Shown here piece by piece: positions 8,327 through 15,338 of a stretch of DNA of 64,000 nucleotides (position 1 is the first letter of the stretch; every line of letters begins with the position of its first letter). Made by a program: the position numbers and the translations under genes. Origin of the DNA: Streptomyces sp. LHD-70. Its GTDB lineage: Bacteria; Actinomycetota; Actinomycetes; Streptomycetales; Streptomycetaceae. The notes under the pieces were generated by a model. That model was given only the letters and a program-made list of their open reading frames with translations. It ran no database searches and was not told the DNA's origin. Location: the NCBI RefSeq assembly GCF_031157275.1, contig NZ_JAVIFW010000016.1, forward strand, positions 1-64,000. The letters run 5' to 3'.

Positions 8327-8797
8327 ATGGGCATTCAGATCGACGTAGCAGTGGCTTATCCGATCAACGATGAGATGGAGAGGGTGCTCGGGTTGGCCGA
8401 GGCGGTCGGCGAGCCCGTTACGGTCACGTTCATGTGGGAGGGGCGTGACGAGGCGGAGCGCGCGGTGCTGGTACCCGCGGCCATGCTGGCGCTCTGGGAG
8501 CATTGGGCCCCCACCGCCTACCCGAGGGGCGCGGGGGAAGAGAACCGGGCGGTGGCGGAGGAGCTGGAACTGGCTCACCCAGAGGAATTCGGCGCGTTCA
8601 CTCTCTTTCGTCGTCGCGTAGGAGGGCGCACGGCGGTTGCTCGCAAGGGCGTGGTGGTCGCCGAGCTACTGGACCCCGAAGAGGCCCACTGGCTCCAGGA
8701 GAAGTCCCGCCACGTCCGCCAAGGCTTCATGGATCCGAAGCAGAAGGCGGCGTTCGAGGAGTTCCTTGCCCGGCAGGCATCCCTCGATGAGCAGTGA
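8327..8797 (+). CDS. uncharacterised protein, opposite strand within the packaging module
   Basis: The product is 156 residues starting MGIQIDVAVAYPINDEMERVLGL, with no family I can name. It is soluble, acidic and mixed alpha/beta, ending in a helical EEFLARQASLDEQ. It is the only plus-strand gene between terminase and portal. A TAGCCT hexamer ends 8 bp before ATG 8327 and there is no clear ribosome site, so a leaderless promoter is plausible. Independent transcription against the packaging operon suggests a moron-type gene expressed from the prophage, for example in immunity or host fitness; this is inference from position only. Confidence 0.65.
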   Translation: MGIQIDVAVAYPINDEMERVLGLAEAVGEPVTVTFMWEGRDEAERAVLVPAAMLALWEHWAPTAYPRGAGEENRAVAEELELAHPEEFGAFTLFRRRVGGRTAVARKGVVVAELLDPEEAHWLQEKSRHVRQGFMDPKQKAAFEEFLARQASLDEQ

Positions 8798-8869
8798 CGC
8801 GCCGACTCATGCCACCCTCGCCGACATGCCCCGGATGCAACGTGAAACAGGTCCTGTCCGCCTGACTTC

Positions 8870-10429
8870 TCAGTCGCGTCCACCGCCGTACGAACGCGGC
8901 CCCATACGACGTGCGCCCTGTGCGTTCCTGCGCGCAATGTCCTCACGCGAACCCCTCGGCGCAGACACGGCCTTGACCGTCCTGGGTGGCCCCAGCAACT
9001 CGTACGCCAGCAGCACCGAGGCGTCGATCCGGCCCGGTGAGAACGACGAATCAGGCTGGAACTGGCACCACTCAGTCACCAGCTCGGGCATGTGATCGGC
9101 CAGGCGGATGCGGTCCTCGCGGAGCTGCCCGGCCACCGGCTCCGCACGCAGGATCTTCGAGAGCTTCGCTGAACGCATCTGAACCAGCGGCGGCATCGTC
9201 GCGTACGGATTCCGGGGCGCGTCCGGGACATCCTGGTGCCGTTCGTCGTGCTCACGGCGCAGCTTGTCCCAGGCGCCCTTCACCGCCAACTCGGCCTGGT
9301 CCCCGCCGAAGTTCTTCTCCACGACGATGACTTGGGCGCCCGTCTCGCCCGCCAGCGTGCAGGCCGCGCGCGACCAGGCGTCGGACGACATCACCCCGGT
9401 TCTGTCGTGCGTCCAGTACAGGCGCCCATCACGGCCCATGAACCCGCCGATGATCCCCGCAGCGTCCCGTCCTCCCCCGGACGGGTCGACCGCGATGCCG
9501 ATCCGCGTGGGCGCCGGCAGCCCTGTGAGGTGGGTCTGGTTGCGCATCAACTCCGCTGTGACCAGGGCTCCTTCGACGGGTTGGGGGTTGCCTTGGTAGA
9601 GGGCGCCCCAGTCGAAGGGGGAGGAGCCGCGCTTCTTGGCGAGCCAGTGATCGAGCAGGGCCTGTTTGTCGCGGGTGGGGATCTTCGGGTGGGAGAGCGG
9701 GTCGCCGTCCTGGCGGCCGAGGGGGTCGCCGTCGGGGGTCAGGGTGAGGTCGGCGATGGCGGGCATGTGGATGACGTCCCACTCCCCCGGTTCGTCGCGC
9801 AGGAGGCGTCCGGCGAGGTCGTCTTCGTGCCAGCGGGTGAGGACGAGGAGGAGCGGGCCGCCGGGTGCGAGGCGGGAGTACAGGTCGGCGCTGTAGGAGT
9901 CGGCGACGCGTTTGCGCATCGTGGGTGAGTCGGTCTCCTGCCGGTTCTTGTGGGGGTCGTCGATGATGATCATCGAGGCGGGGTGGCCGGTGAGGGAGCC
10001 GCCGATTCCCGCGCAGCGCACGCCGCCGCCGGTGGTGAGGCGCCAGTCGGCGACCGAGGCCCGCTCGGCGTCCAGCTGGAGCCCGAACTCGGCGCCGTGG
10101 GCGCGGATGAGCTTGCGGATCGCGCGGCCGCGTTCCTCGGCCAGCTCCGCGCCGTAGGAGGCGATGATGATGTGATCTCTGGGGTGCCTGGCCAGCCACC
10201 AGAACACTCCCCACATCGCAGCAGTGCTCGACTTACCGACCTGCGGGGGTGTCGTGATCAGAAGCTTGCGGCTCCTGCCTGTGATGAGGCGGCGCATGCC
10301 GCGGGCGATGACCCGGTTGTGGGGGCGCGGCTCGAAGGACGGGTCCAGCGAGTGCGCGAGCGTCACCGGGTCGGCCAGGCAGGCCAGGAACTGAGCGCGC
10401 TCCAGGGCCAGGGCTCGGTCACTGCGCAT
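8870..10429 (-). CDS. terL: phage terminase large subunit
   Basis: This 519-residue packaging motor has an ATPase and a nuclease half. The Walker A variant TTPPQVGKSS lies at ~59-68, Walker B IIIDDPHKN at ~154-162, and a coupling motif in LLLVLTRWHEDDLAG at ~194-207. The RNase-H-like nuclease opens with IGIAVDPSGGGRDAAGII, with Asp ~315 as the first metal ligand. It cuts concatemers and pumps DNA into the head through the portal. ATG 10429 was chosen because it overlaps the end of the small-subunit gene (ATGCGCAGTGA); an upstream in-frame start would add seven residues. The protein looks intact. Confidence 0.95.
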   Translation of the reverse strand: MRSDRALALERAQFLACLADPVTLAHSLDPSFEPRPHNRVIARGMRRLITGRSRKLLITTPPQVGKSSTAAMWGVFWWLARHPRDHIIIASYGAELAEERGRAIRKLIRAHGAEFGLQLDAERASVADWRLTTGGGVRCAGIGGSLTGHPASMIIIDDPHKNRQETDSPTMRKRVADSYSADLYSRLAPGGPLLLVLTRWHEDDLAGRLLRDEPGEWDVIHMPAIADLTLTPDGDPLGRQDGDPLSHPKIPTRDKQALLDHWLAKKRGSSPFDWGALYQGNPQPVEGALVTAELMRNQTHLTGLPAPTRIGIAVDPSGGGRDAAGIIGGFMGRDGRLYWTHDRTGVMSSDAWSRAACTLAGETGAQVIVVEKNFGGDQAELAVKGAWDKLRREHDERHQDVPDAPRNPYATMPPLVQMRSAKLSKILRAEPVAGQLREDRIRLADHMPELVTEWCQFQPDSSFSPGRIDASVLLAYELLGPPRTVKAVSAPRGSREDIARRNAQGARRMGPRSYGGGRD

Positions 10430-10985
10430 CGTCGTCCTCGTCGTAGCCAATCCTCACCGGTGCCTCCTCTGCCAACAAGTTGGCCAGGCGCGCGACTTCG
10501 CTGCGGAACTCCTCTTCCGTCGCCGGGATCGCCGTCACCTTCACCGCCGGGGCGTCCTGTGCTCCGGCGATCGTCAGGCGGGTGCCGTCCACGGCCGGGC
10601 GCAGGACGCTGTAGAGCTTGATGAGTTCGTTCGTCGTGTACGTGCGTTCCTGCTTGAGGCCGTCGATCAGCTGACGCAGAGCCAAGCCGGTCGCGGCGAC
10701 CATCTGCTTGGCGTGCGAGCGGCGCGCGGCGTCGAGGGTCTCGGCTTCCTGGCGGCGCTGGTCGGCGTCGTACGCCTTGGCGCGGTCGTGCCAGTGCATG
10801 CGGTAGGCGAGTTGCTGCATGTAGGCGGTGGAGCGGCCCAGCTCGGTGGCGAGGGTGCGGACCTTGCGGTCGCGCATCTTCAGGTACGACTCGAAGCGCC
10901 GGTAGTTCGCGTCGCTCTCGCGCGGCTGCTGCTCCCACGGGGCGCGCGTGGGGTCGAGTGTGAGCGGGGTCTTATCGGCGGGCAT
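10419..10985 (-). CDS. phage terminase small subunit (probable)
   Basis: The 188-residue product is helical and charged. Residues ~25-85 carry a helix-turn-helix-like stretch (RKVRTLATELGRSTAYMQQLAYRMHWHDRAKAYD), which fits DNA recognition of pac/cos by small terminases. The middle is a helical oligomerisation-type segment and the C-terminus ends with an acidic EDDDAQ tail, often the contact to TerL. It lies directly upstream of terL with an 11-base overlap, so translational coupling is expected. The family call depends mainly on position and the HTH-like start; sequence identity to known TerS could not be checked. Confidence 0.8.
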   Translation of the reverse strand: MPADKTPLTLDPTRAPWEQQPRESDANYRRFESYLKMRDRKVRTLATELGRSTAYMQQLAYRMHWHDRAKAYDADQRRQEAETLDAARRSHAKQMVAATGLALRQLIDGLKQERTYTTNELIKLYSVLRPAVDGTRLTIAGAQDAPAVKVTAIPATEEEFRSEVARLANLLAEEAPVRIGYDEDDDAQ

Positions 10986-11031
10986 GCGTGTTTTCCCAGG
11001 TCAGAAGGTAGGCGACGATAAGGTCCGAGCT

Positions 11032-11496
11032 ATGCGTTCTTCTGCGATCCCGGCGCCGTGCCCGGCCCTGACCATCAGGCAGCCGTATGCGGGATTGATC
11101 ATGGCTTCGGTGAAGCCGGTGGAGAACCGGTCGTGGTCCACGGCGTACCGGGGCCCCCTCGCACTGCATGCGGGCATGCAGCGTCACCGGGACGACCCAG
11201 GCGTGAACGTCACCGCGACGATGCGCGTACAGGGCCACGATGAGCCGTTCGCGCTGGACGACGTGTACGGGGCGCTGATGGGCTGGGTGACGCTTATCGA
11301 CGTCGTCACCGACCACCCCTCCCCGTGGGCGCAGGAGTCGATGTTCCACTGGGTACTCGCCGATCCGCAGATGCTCGACGAGGCGCTGCCGATGCGCGGC
11401 AGGCAGGGCCTGTGGCGATATCAAGCGGCCCCTCAGAGACGTTCTGAGCGGGCGGGGTGTACTCGAAGCTGCGGGTGTTCAGCGCGCGCACGTTGA
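11032..11496 (+). CDS. ASCH-domain protein, 3' end altered
   Basis: The first ~130 residues form an ASCH domain: the signature ALTIRQPYAGLIMASVKPVENRSW at ~13-36, then GPLALHAG and the terminal MRGRQGLWRY. ASCH domains are PUA-like RNA/modified-base-binding folds, common in phages near DNA- or RNA-modification genes. The native fold should end about GLWRY (near 11428). The last ~24 residues are Arg/Ser/Cys-rich and overlap the convergent ABC-GNAT gene. TAAGGT ends 7 bp before the ATG, so transcription may be leaderless. It sits between the terminase and the ABC-GNAT operon on the opposite strand. Confidence 0.83.
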   Translation: MRSSAIPAPCPALTIRQPYAGLIMASVKPVENRSWSTAYRGPLALHAGMQRHRDDPGVNVTATMRVQGHDEPFALDDVYGALMGWVTLIDVVTDHPSPWAQESMFHWVLADPQMLDEALPMRGRQGLWRYQAAPQRRSERAGCTRSCGCSARAR

Positions 11497-12541
11497 GCCC
11501 CCTGGCGCGCTGCTGAGCGTTCGGCCCGACCGCTACCGACTTGCGGCGCGCTGAGACGTCGAGCCAGCGCCGGGACGCGGCGCAGGCGTGGATGACCGCC
11601 GGGTGCGCGGACATGATCCGAAACCGGTAGCCCTGGTCCCACAGCCGCTGCCCGAGCCACGCGGTCATGTACGCGCCGATGCCCAGGCCTTGGTAGTCGG
11701 GCAGGCACACGATGCGGTGCGCCATCTTCAAGTTCCGCGTCTTGGGGTGGGGGAAGTGCAGGTACGAGGCGAATGCCACGCACTGGCCGGTATCGGTGAA
11801 CGCGCCGAAACACTGCGCCGCGGCTGAGAGTTCGGCGCTCAGATAGTGGTGGCGTGCAAAGCGGGGCCACGTTTCACGTCCGCTGATGCGGTGGACGGTG
11901 AGGGCGAGCCGGGGCCGGGGTTGAACCTGCCTCCACGTGAAATCCGCGGCGCTCACGTCGACGATCCAGTCCGGCTGGAGCCAGTCGGTGACGTCGTAGT
12001 GGCAGGTGACCGCGACCAGGCGTTGACCGCCCCGGCGTACAGTCTTCGCAGCCGTGTGGGATGCGACCTTCGCGACTTGCCGGTCCACGGTCGAAGTCCA
12101 CTCGTCGATCACACACGTGGCGCCTTTGGGTGTCTGGGCAAGACGCCATGCCACGTCCGCGCGGAAGCCCTCCCCGCCCGACAGGGTGTGGCGCGGCCGC
12201 AGCCAGGCGGGCGGCGAGGAGAGGCCGACCGAGCAGAGCAGGGCGGTGATGTCCTTGATGCTCATGGCGGGAGGGAAGTTGTCGATCAGGGCGCGCTCGT
12301 CCCACACAGCGGCGGTGTCCATCTGGTCGGGCCAGACGTGTCGGGCCAGGGTCGACTTGCCCGCTCCGGAGGGGCCGACGACGAGGCCGATCTGCCATTC
12401 GCGTTCGTCGATGGGCAGGGGGATGTCCCAGCGGGTGACTCGGCGGGCGGCGGGAGGGATGTCGAACATCGACGACACCTGGGCCGTACGGGCCGTCGTC
12501 GGTGTCTCACAGGCGACTTCGTACTGCACGCGGAGGCTCAC
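11306..12541 (-). CDS. ABC-type ATPase fused to GNAT acyltransferase (possible DNA-modification enzyme)
   Basis: This 411-residue fusion has an ABC ATPase first: Walker A VVGPSGAGKST at ~54-64, signature LSGGE at ~120-124, Walker B CVIDEW at ~143-148 and a late His switch in VAVTCHYD. It has no membrane domain. Residues ~215-335 are a GNAT fold with AHRIVCLPDYQGLGIG (274-289), the acetyl-CoA loop. Similar ABC and Mom-like GNAT domains occur in phage DNA-modification systems. GTG 12541 overlaps the ParB-like stop by GTGA, so the two are co-translated. After EYTPP (~360-364) the tail reads antisense to the ASCH gene and is probably an aberrant extension. Confidence 0.8.
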   Translation of the reverse strand: MSLRVQYEVACETPTTARTAQVSSMFDIPPAARRVTRWDIPLPIDEREWQIGLVVGPSGAGKSTLARHVWPDQMDTAAVWDERALIDNFPPAMSIKDITALLCSVGLSSPPAWLRPRHTLSGGEGFRADVAWRLAQTPKGATCVIDEWTSTVDRQVAKVASHTAAKTVRRGGQRLVAVTCHYDVTDWLQPDWIVDVSAADFTWRQVQPRPRLALTVHRISGRETWPRFARHHYLSAELSAAAQCFGAFTDTGQCVAFASYLHFPHPKTRNLKMAHRIVCLPDYQGLGIGAYMTAWLGQRLWDQGYRFRIMSAHPAVIHACAASRRWLDVSARRKSVAVGPNAQQRARGLNVRALNTRSFEYTPPAQNVSEGPLDIATGPACRASAAPRRASADRRVPSGTSTPAPTGRGGR

Positions 12542-13122
12542 GTCATCACCGCGCGGACGTTGAGGCCTTCGGAGACGAACCGCTCCAGCAGCTCGACCTG
12601 CTCGCTCTCGCTGCCCGCCGTGATGATGACCCCCCACACGGCCGACAGGTCGTCCTGGTCGGCGTCGCCGCCGAGCCCGAGTTCGCCTTCGTTCAGGGCC
12701 TCGTCGGTGAGGGCGTCCAGGAGGTCGTCCAGGTCCTGGTTGTCGTAGCCGGAGCCGGTGAGGCCGTCGGGGGTGTCCTGGAGGTGTTTCAGCAGCTCGG
12801 CGAGGGCTTGGTTGTCGTAGCCGTTCTCCCCGGACTTGTTGTCCATGAGGACGATGCGCTTGGCGTCCTCGTCGTCGACGTCCACCTCGACCATGGGGAT
12901 CTGGTCTGCGCCCAGGTCAGTTGCGGCTTCGTGTTGTCCGTTTCCGGCCAGGACGTAGCCGGTCGACTTCTGTACGACGATGGCGCGCCACATGCCGTAG
13001 CGGGTGATGGAGTCCTTGATGACGTCCAGGTCGTGGCGTTTGGGGTTGCCGGGGTAGCGCTGGACGGATTCGATCGGGCGCAGGAGGGATTCGAGGTCGG
13101 GGGCGCACTTGATGATGGTCAC
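12538..13122 (-). CDS. ParB/sulfiredoxin-like domain protein
   Basis: The 194-residue protein opens with the ParB N-terminal fold: PIESVQRYPGNPKRHDLDVI at ~16-35, IVVQKSTGYVLAGNGQHEAATDLG at ~48-71 with the GNGQHE nucleotide-binding loop (GHRR in ParB, GNGRYEA in phage relatives), then MVEVDVDDEDAKRIVLMDN. The C-terminal half is acidic and has a repeated GYDNQ-L-LL unit (~101 and ~125). Stand-alone ParB-like proteins of phages bind CTP/ATP or cleave DNA and often sit beside DNA methylases or hypermodification genes. GTG 13122 overlaps the Acb2-like stop and its end overlaps the ABC-GNAT start, giving a strictly coupled operon. Confidence 0.88.
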   Translation of the reverse strand: MTIIKCAPDLESLLRPIESVQRYPGNPKRHDLDVIKDSITRYGMWRAIVVQKSTGYVLAGNGQHEAATDLGADQIPMVEVDVDDEDAKRIVLMDNKSGENGYDNQALAELLKHLQDTPDGLTGSGYDNQDLDDLLDALTDEALNEGELGLGGDADQDDLSAVWGVIITAGSESEQVELLERFVSEGLNVRAVMT

Positions 13123-13346
13123 TGCGCGTCCTCCCGGCGGGCGATGGCCGCGTTCGCGTAGCAGACGGCCTCTTCGAGCTTGGTGAGCGCCTGGCTCTTC
13201 TCCCTGGAGTCGGGGGCGAGTTGGTCGATGACGTGAGCGAATGAGTGGGCGGTGACGCGGAGTTGGTGGCCGTAGCGCTCGACCTGATCTCCGCGCGGCG
13301 GGTGGTACATGAAGCGGTTCAGGAGCTCCTGGGCGTCGATGCTCAT
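13119..13346 (-). CDS. Acb2/Tad1-hairpin-like protein (predicted cyclic-oligonucleotide sponge)
   Basis: This 75-residue all-helical protein matches the Acb2 pattern as I remember it: a short helix and YHPPRGDQ-x-x-RY near residues 13-24, a long helix with H-x-FAHVIDQLAPDSREKS (~33-49), then ALTKLEEAVCYANAAIARRE (~51-70). Acb2 proteins form hexamers that bind cyclic di- and trinucleotides, and some also gcADPR, blocking CBASS and Thoeris. ATG 13346 overlaps the HTH gene's stop by ATGA, and the stop overlaps the ParB-like GTG. A longer open frame starts at 13571 but its extra residues are a shadow. Assigned from motif memory only. Confidence 0.8.
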   Translation of the reverse strand: MSIDAQELLNRFMYHPPRGDQVERYGHQLRVTAHSFAHVIDQLAPDSREKSQALTKLEEAVCYANAAIARREDAQ

Positions 13347-13552
13347 GCGCGCACTTCCGAGGCGTGCTGAGCGCGGGTTCCGGTGGCTCGTAAGGGAGTT
13401 TCGGCCTCGACCAGGAGCTTGCGGACGAAGCCGTAGCTGTAGCAGGGGGTGGTCAGGACGATTTGCCGGATGCTCTTGCCGGCTTCGTACTTGGCGCGTA
13501 GTTCGTTGGCGATTCGGGTGCGGGCTTCGCCGCGGAGCATCACTCGTGACAT
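13343..13552 (-). CDS. small helix-turn-helix protein heading the Acb2 operon
   Basis: Starting at ATG 13552 the product is 69 residues. Residues ~10-45 (RTRIANELRAKYEAGKSIRQ, then TTPCYSYGFVRKLLVEA) form the helix-turn-helix found in many small Streptomyces and actinophage proteins, in which AKYEAG-x-SIR and SYGFV lead into LRGRG-like basic ends. It lies first in the HTH - Acb2 - ParB - ABC/GNAT chain with four-base overlaps, so it probably regulates that operon. The open frame can be extended to 13720, but the added stretch lacks domain features. A DNA-binding role is well supported by the fold; the target is not known. Confidence 0.75.
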   Translation of the reverse strand: MSRVMLRGEARTRIANELRAKYEAGKSIRQIVLTTPCYSYGFVRKLLVEAETPLRATGTRAQHASEVRA

Positions 13553-13717
13553 GTGACCGATCGTGAACCATGTGATCACTCGTGGTGAGTTGGAGGCTGC
13601 CTGCTCGCCCTTCGAGTTACGTGTCGGGCTCGCGTCGGCTACAACGACGCCGTGCTGGCGGTTGTTGATCCAGGCGTGCAGCAGAGGTTGATCACGTCTG
13701 TGGTTGATTGGGCGGAA

Positions 13718-13754
13718 CATCGGTCCCTACCAGTTCCGATGGCAGGGACCGATG
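13718..13754. repeat. 11-bp perfect inverted repeat between two prophage genes
   Basis: CATCGGTCCCT at 13718-13728 is matched by AGGGACCGATG at 13744-13754 with a 15-base spacer. It lies after the stop of the 13816-14424 gene and about 165 bp ahead of the HTH-Acb2 operon. It could be a leftward terminator or an operator for the operon. No T-run follows, which is normal for Streptomyces terminators. Confidence 0.6.
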
Positions 13755-13815
13755 CTTGCTGAACACGGGACAGGGGCGTTTTCCCGCCACCCTTGTCCGG
13801 CGCTCAGCCACCGCT

Positions 13816-14424
13816 TCAGGCCTCGGCGCTTACACGGTGCACGTAGGCCCAGGCGAGAGTTTCGAGTTGAGGGCGCACCGTTGGAATGTCGACCATGGCT
13901 GCGTGCTCGCCGCGCCCTTCGCGGCCGGATTCCTGGATCCAGGCCCGGGGTGGGCCGCCTTCGAGCTGGATGACGGAGACCAGGGTGCCGTTGACGTCGT
14001 ATCCCTGGATCTGACGTACGGGCTGCTCGCCGTATTCGGGTAGAGACATGAGTCCTGGGAGGGCTGGGTCTTCTATTTCTGTGACGAGGACGGCGCCGAG
14101 CCTGCCGTGCGGGACGTCCTGATAGCGGCTTGCGGACGGTTTGCAGATGTCGGGGTGGAGGGCTTGTTCGAGTGCTCCGGCAAAGGCGTTGAGGGCGGGA
14201 AGGTGGCTGTAGCTGTCGGTGAAATGCTCGGCCTGTGGGTGCAGGTGTGCGACAGCGATGCCTCCGGTGGCGAGGAGGCCGGGGCCTGGTTCCCAGTCGA
14301 TCACGTAGGGGACGGCCGGGTTCGGCATGTGATCTCGGAGGTTCGAGTTCAACGTGAGGAGGCAGCGCAGGAGTTCATCGACATTGGACCCTGCCTCCGC
14401 TGGCGAAAACGCGGTGTTCGTCAC
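13816..14424 (-). CDS. uncharacterised soluble prophage protein
   Basis: This 202-residue protein has no motif I recognise. It opens MTNTAFSPAEAGSNVDELLR and contains a Pro-rich, mixed alpha/beta body with HPQAEHFTDSYSHLPALNAFAG in the middle and QIQGYDVNGTLVSVIQLEGG later. There is no membrane segment or signal peptide. Unlike its neighbours it does not overlap them: it has gaps of 263 bp downstream and 133 bp upstream with a palindrome in each, so it looks independently controlled, as a lysogenic-conversion or immunity gene would be. Function cannot be inferred from the sequence. Confidence 0.65.
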   Translation of the reverse strand: MTNTAFSPAEAGSNVDELLRCLLTLNSNLRDHMPNPAVPYVIDWEPGPGLLATGGIAVAHLHPQAEHFTDSYSHLPALNAFAGALEQALHPDICKPSASRYQDVPHGRLGAVLVTEIEDPALPGLMSLPEYGEQPVRQIQGYDVNGTLVSVIQLEGGPPRAWIQESGREGRGEHAAMVDIPTVRPQLETLAWAYVHRVSAEA

Positions 14425-14472
14425 TGAGGTTCAGTGCCTTCCGTGTTGGGCGGACAGGAATGAATCTGCGCC

Positions 14473-14489
14473 GCGCAACCTGGTTGCGC
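14473..14489. promoter_or_regulatory. palindrome GCGCAACC-T-GGTTGCGC upstream of the 13816-14424 gene
   Basis: A perfect 8-bp inverted repeat with one central base lies about 50-65 bp upstream of the start at 14424. A degenerate second copy (GGCAACC then GGGTT) follows at 14497-14508. Position and symmetry fit an operator for a dimeric repressor acting on this gene. The binding protein is unknown; the HTH protein at 17471 or 13343 is a candidate. Confidence 0.5.
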
Positions 14490-14557
14490 ACCTCGTGGCA
14501 ACCGGGTTCACCCTCACGGAAGGAGGTTGACTGAAACGTCAACTCTGGGGAAAGGCC

Positions 14558-14884
14558 TCACGGTGCACCCAGGAATGTTCGTAGGTGCTCGCGCAGTGCC
14601 GCGAGCACGGGGTGCGCGGGTTCGGGCCGGGCGGGGCACACTTCGGCGTGTTCGATTCGAATGACGTGTTCGGGGCTGCTGCCGAACGGGCTCGGGCCGA
14701 GGTGTACGACCCCGCCGCACACGTGCCGCCATATCTGAGTGGGCATGCTCGCGGCCGGGAACAGCCCCGGACACAGCAAGATCGCCTCTCCGTCGAGGCC
14801 TGGGTGACTTTCGGACAGCAATCCGCACTCGGGACAGGGAATCGAGAGCGGCTGCTGAGCCGCATCGAGCGCGGGGGCGGTCAC
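14558..14884 (-). CDS. small Cys-containing actinophage protein, function unknown
   Basis: This 108-residue product has a CPECG pair near residue 17, a Cys near 38, then IWRHVCGGVVHLGPSPFGSSPEHVIRIEHAEVCPARP. From memory, the VHLGPSPFGSSPEHVIRI block recurs in many small Streptomyces prophage and integrative-element proteins. The spaced Cys residues suggest a zinc-ribbon-like site. The start is GTG 14884, overlapping the upstream stop (GTGA). It belongs to the chain of overlapping early genes running from 17338 to 14558. Confidence 0.72.
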   Translation of the reverse strand: MTAPALDAAQQPLSIPCPECGLLSESHPGLDGEAILLCPGLFPAASMPTQIWRHVCGGVVHLGPSPFGSSPEHVIRIEHAEVCPARPEPAHPVLAALREHLRTFLGAP

Positions 14885-15111
14885 GGCTCACCGGGTCCCT
14901 GGCCGAGGACGATCAGGCAGCCAGGGCACGACACCGGCGTAGTCGGGTCGAGCATCCGCCCCTGCCCGCTGATGACTTGGGAGCAGGCCGTGACGTTCCC
15001 GGCTGCTGCGTGCACCGCCGCGTTGGGGCCGGGGAATCGTTTCACTCTGCGCGGCCAGAACACCGCCAGGGCCCTGGCGCGGGCATTACGTTCGGCGTTC
15101 GGCGGGCTCAT
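14881..15111 (-). CDS. small basic early protein, function unknown
   Basis: The 76-residue protein starts with a basic helix (NAERNARARALAVFWPRRVKR), then PNAAVHAAAGNVTACSQVISG and a C-terminal CPGC pair. I do not recognise it. The four-base overlaps at both ends (ATGA with the WhiB stop, GTGA with the next gene) argue that it is truly translated. The spaced Cys residues and basic start could fit a nucleic-acid or zinc-binding protein. Confidence 0.62.
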   Translation of the reverse strand: MSPPNAERNARARALAVFWPRRVKRFPGPNAAVHAAAGNVTACSQVISGQGRMLDPTTPVSCPGCLIVLGQGPGEP

Positions 15112-15338
15112 CGTCTACTCCCCTGCCGGACGGACCCCAGGCCTGCGCGCTCGCGGTCGTTGAGTCCGGCCCACACGCCCTGCGCGTGCCGCCCCAGCGT
15201 CAGGGCCTCGACGAGGCAGGCCGACCGCACGCAGCAGCGGTCGCAGACCTCCTTCGCTTCGGGCTCGTACGTCCCGTCGAAGAACCACTCCGCGTCGACG
15301 TCGTCGTTGCGGCACTCGGCGGCGTCGAAACTGTTCAC
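15108..15338 (-). CDS. WhiB-family iron-sulfur regulator, phage-borne
   Basis: All WhiB marks are present in 76 residues: Cys at ~9, AEWFF at ~16-20, VCDRCCVRSACL with the Cys-x2-Cys-x5-Cys set at ~32-41, and the GVWAGLNDRER turn at ~54-64 that contacts the sigma factor. A basic tail (RQGSRR) follows and could touch DNA. WhiB proteins bind a 4Fe-4S cluster and the principal sigma factor. Actinophage copies such as WhiBTM4 act as dominant-negative inhibitors of host WhiB2 and affect septation and superinfection. It is translated by overlap with both neighbouring early genes. Confidence in the family is high; its target here is inferred. Confidence 0.93.
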   Translation of the reverse strand: MNSFDAAECRNDDVDAEWFFDGTYEPEAKEVCDRCCVRSACLVEALTLGRHAQGVWAGLNDRERAGLGSVRQGSRR

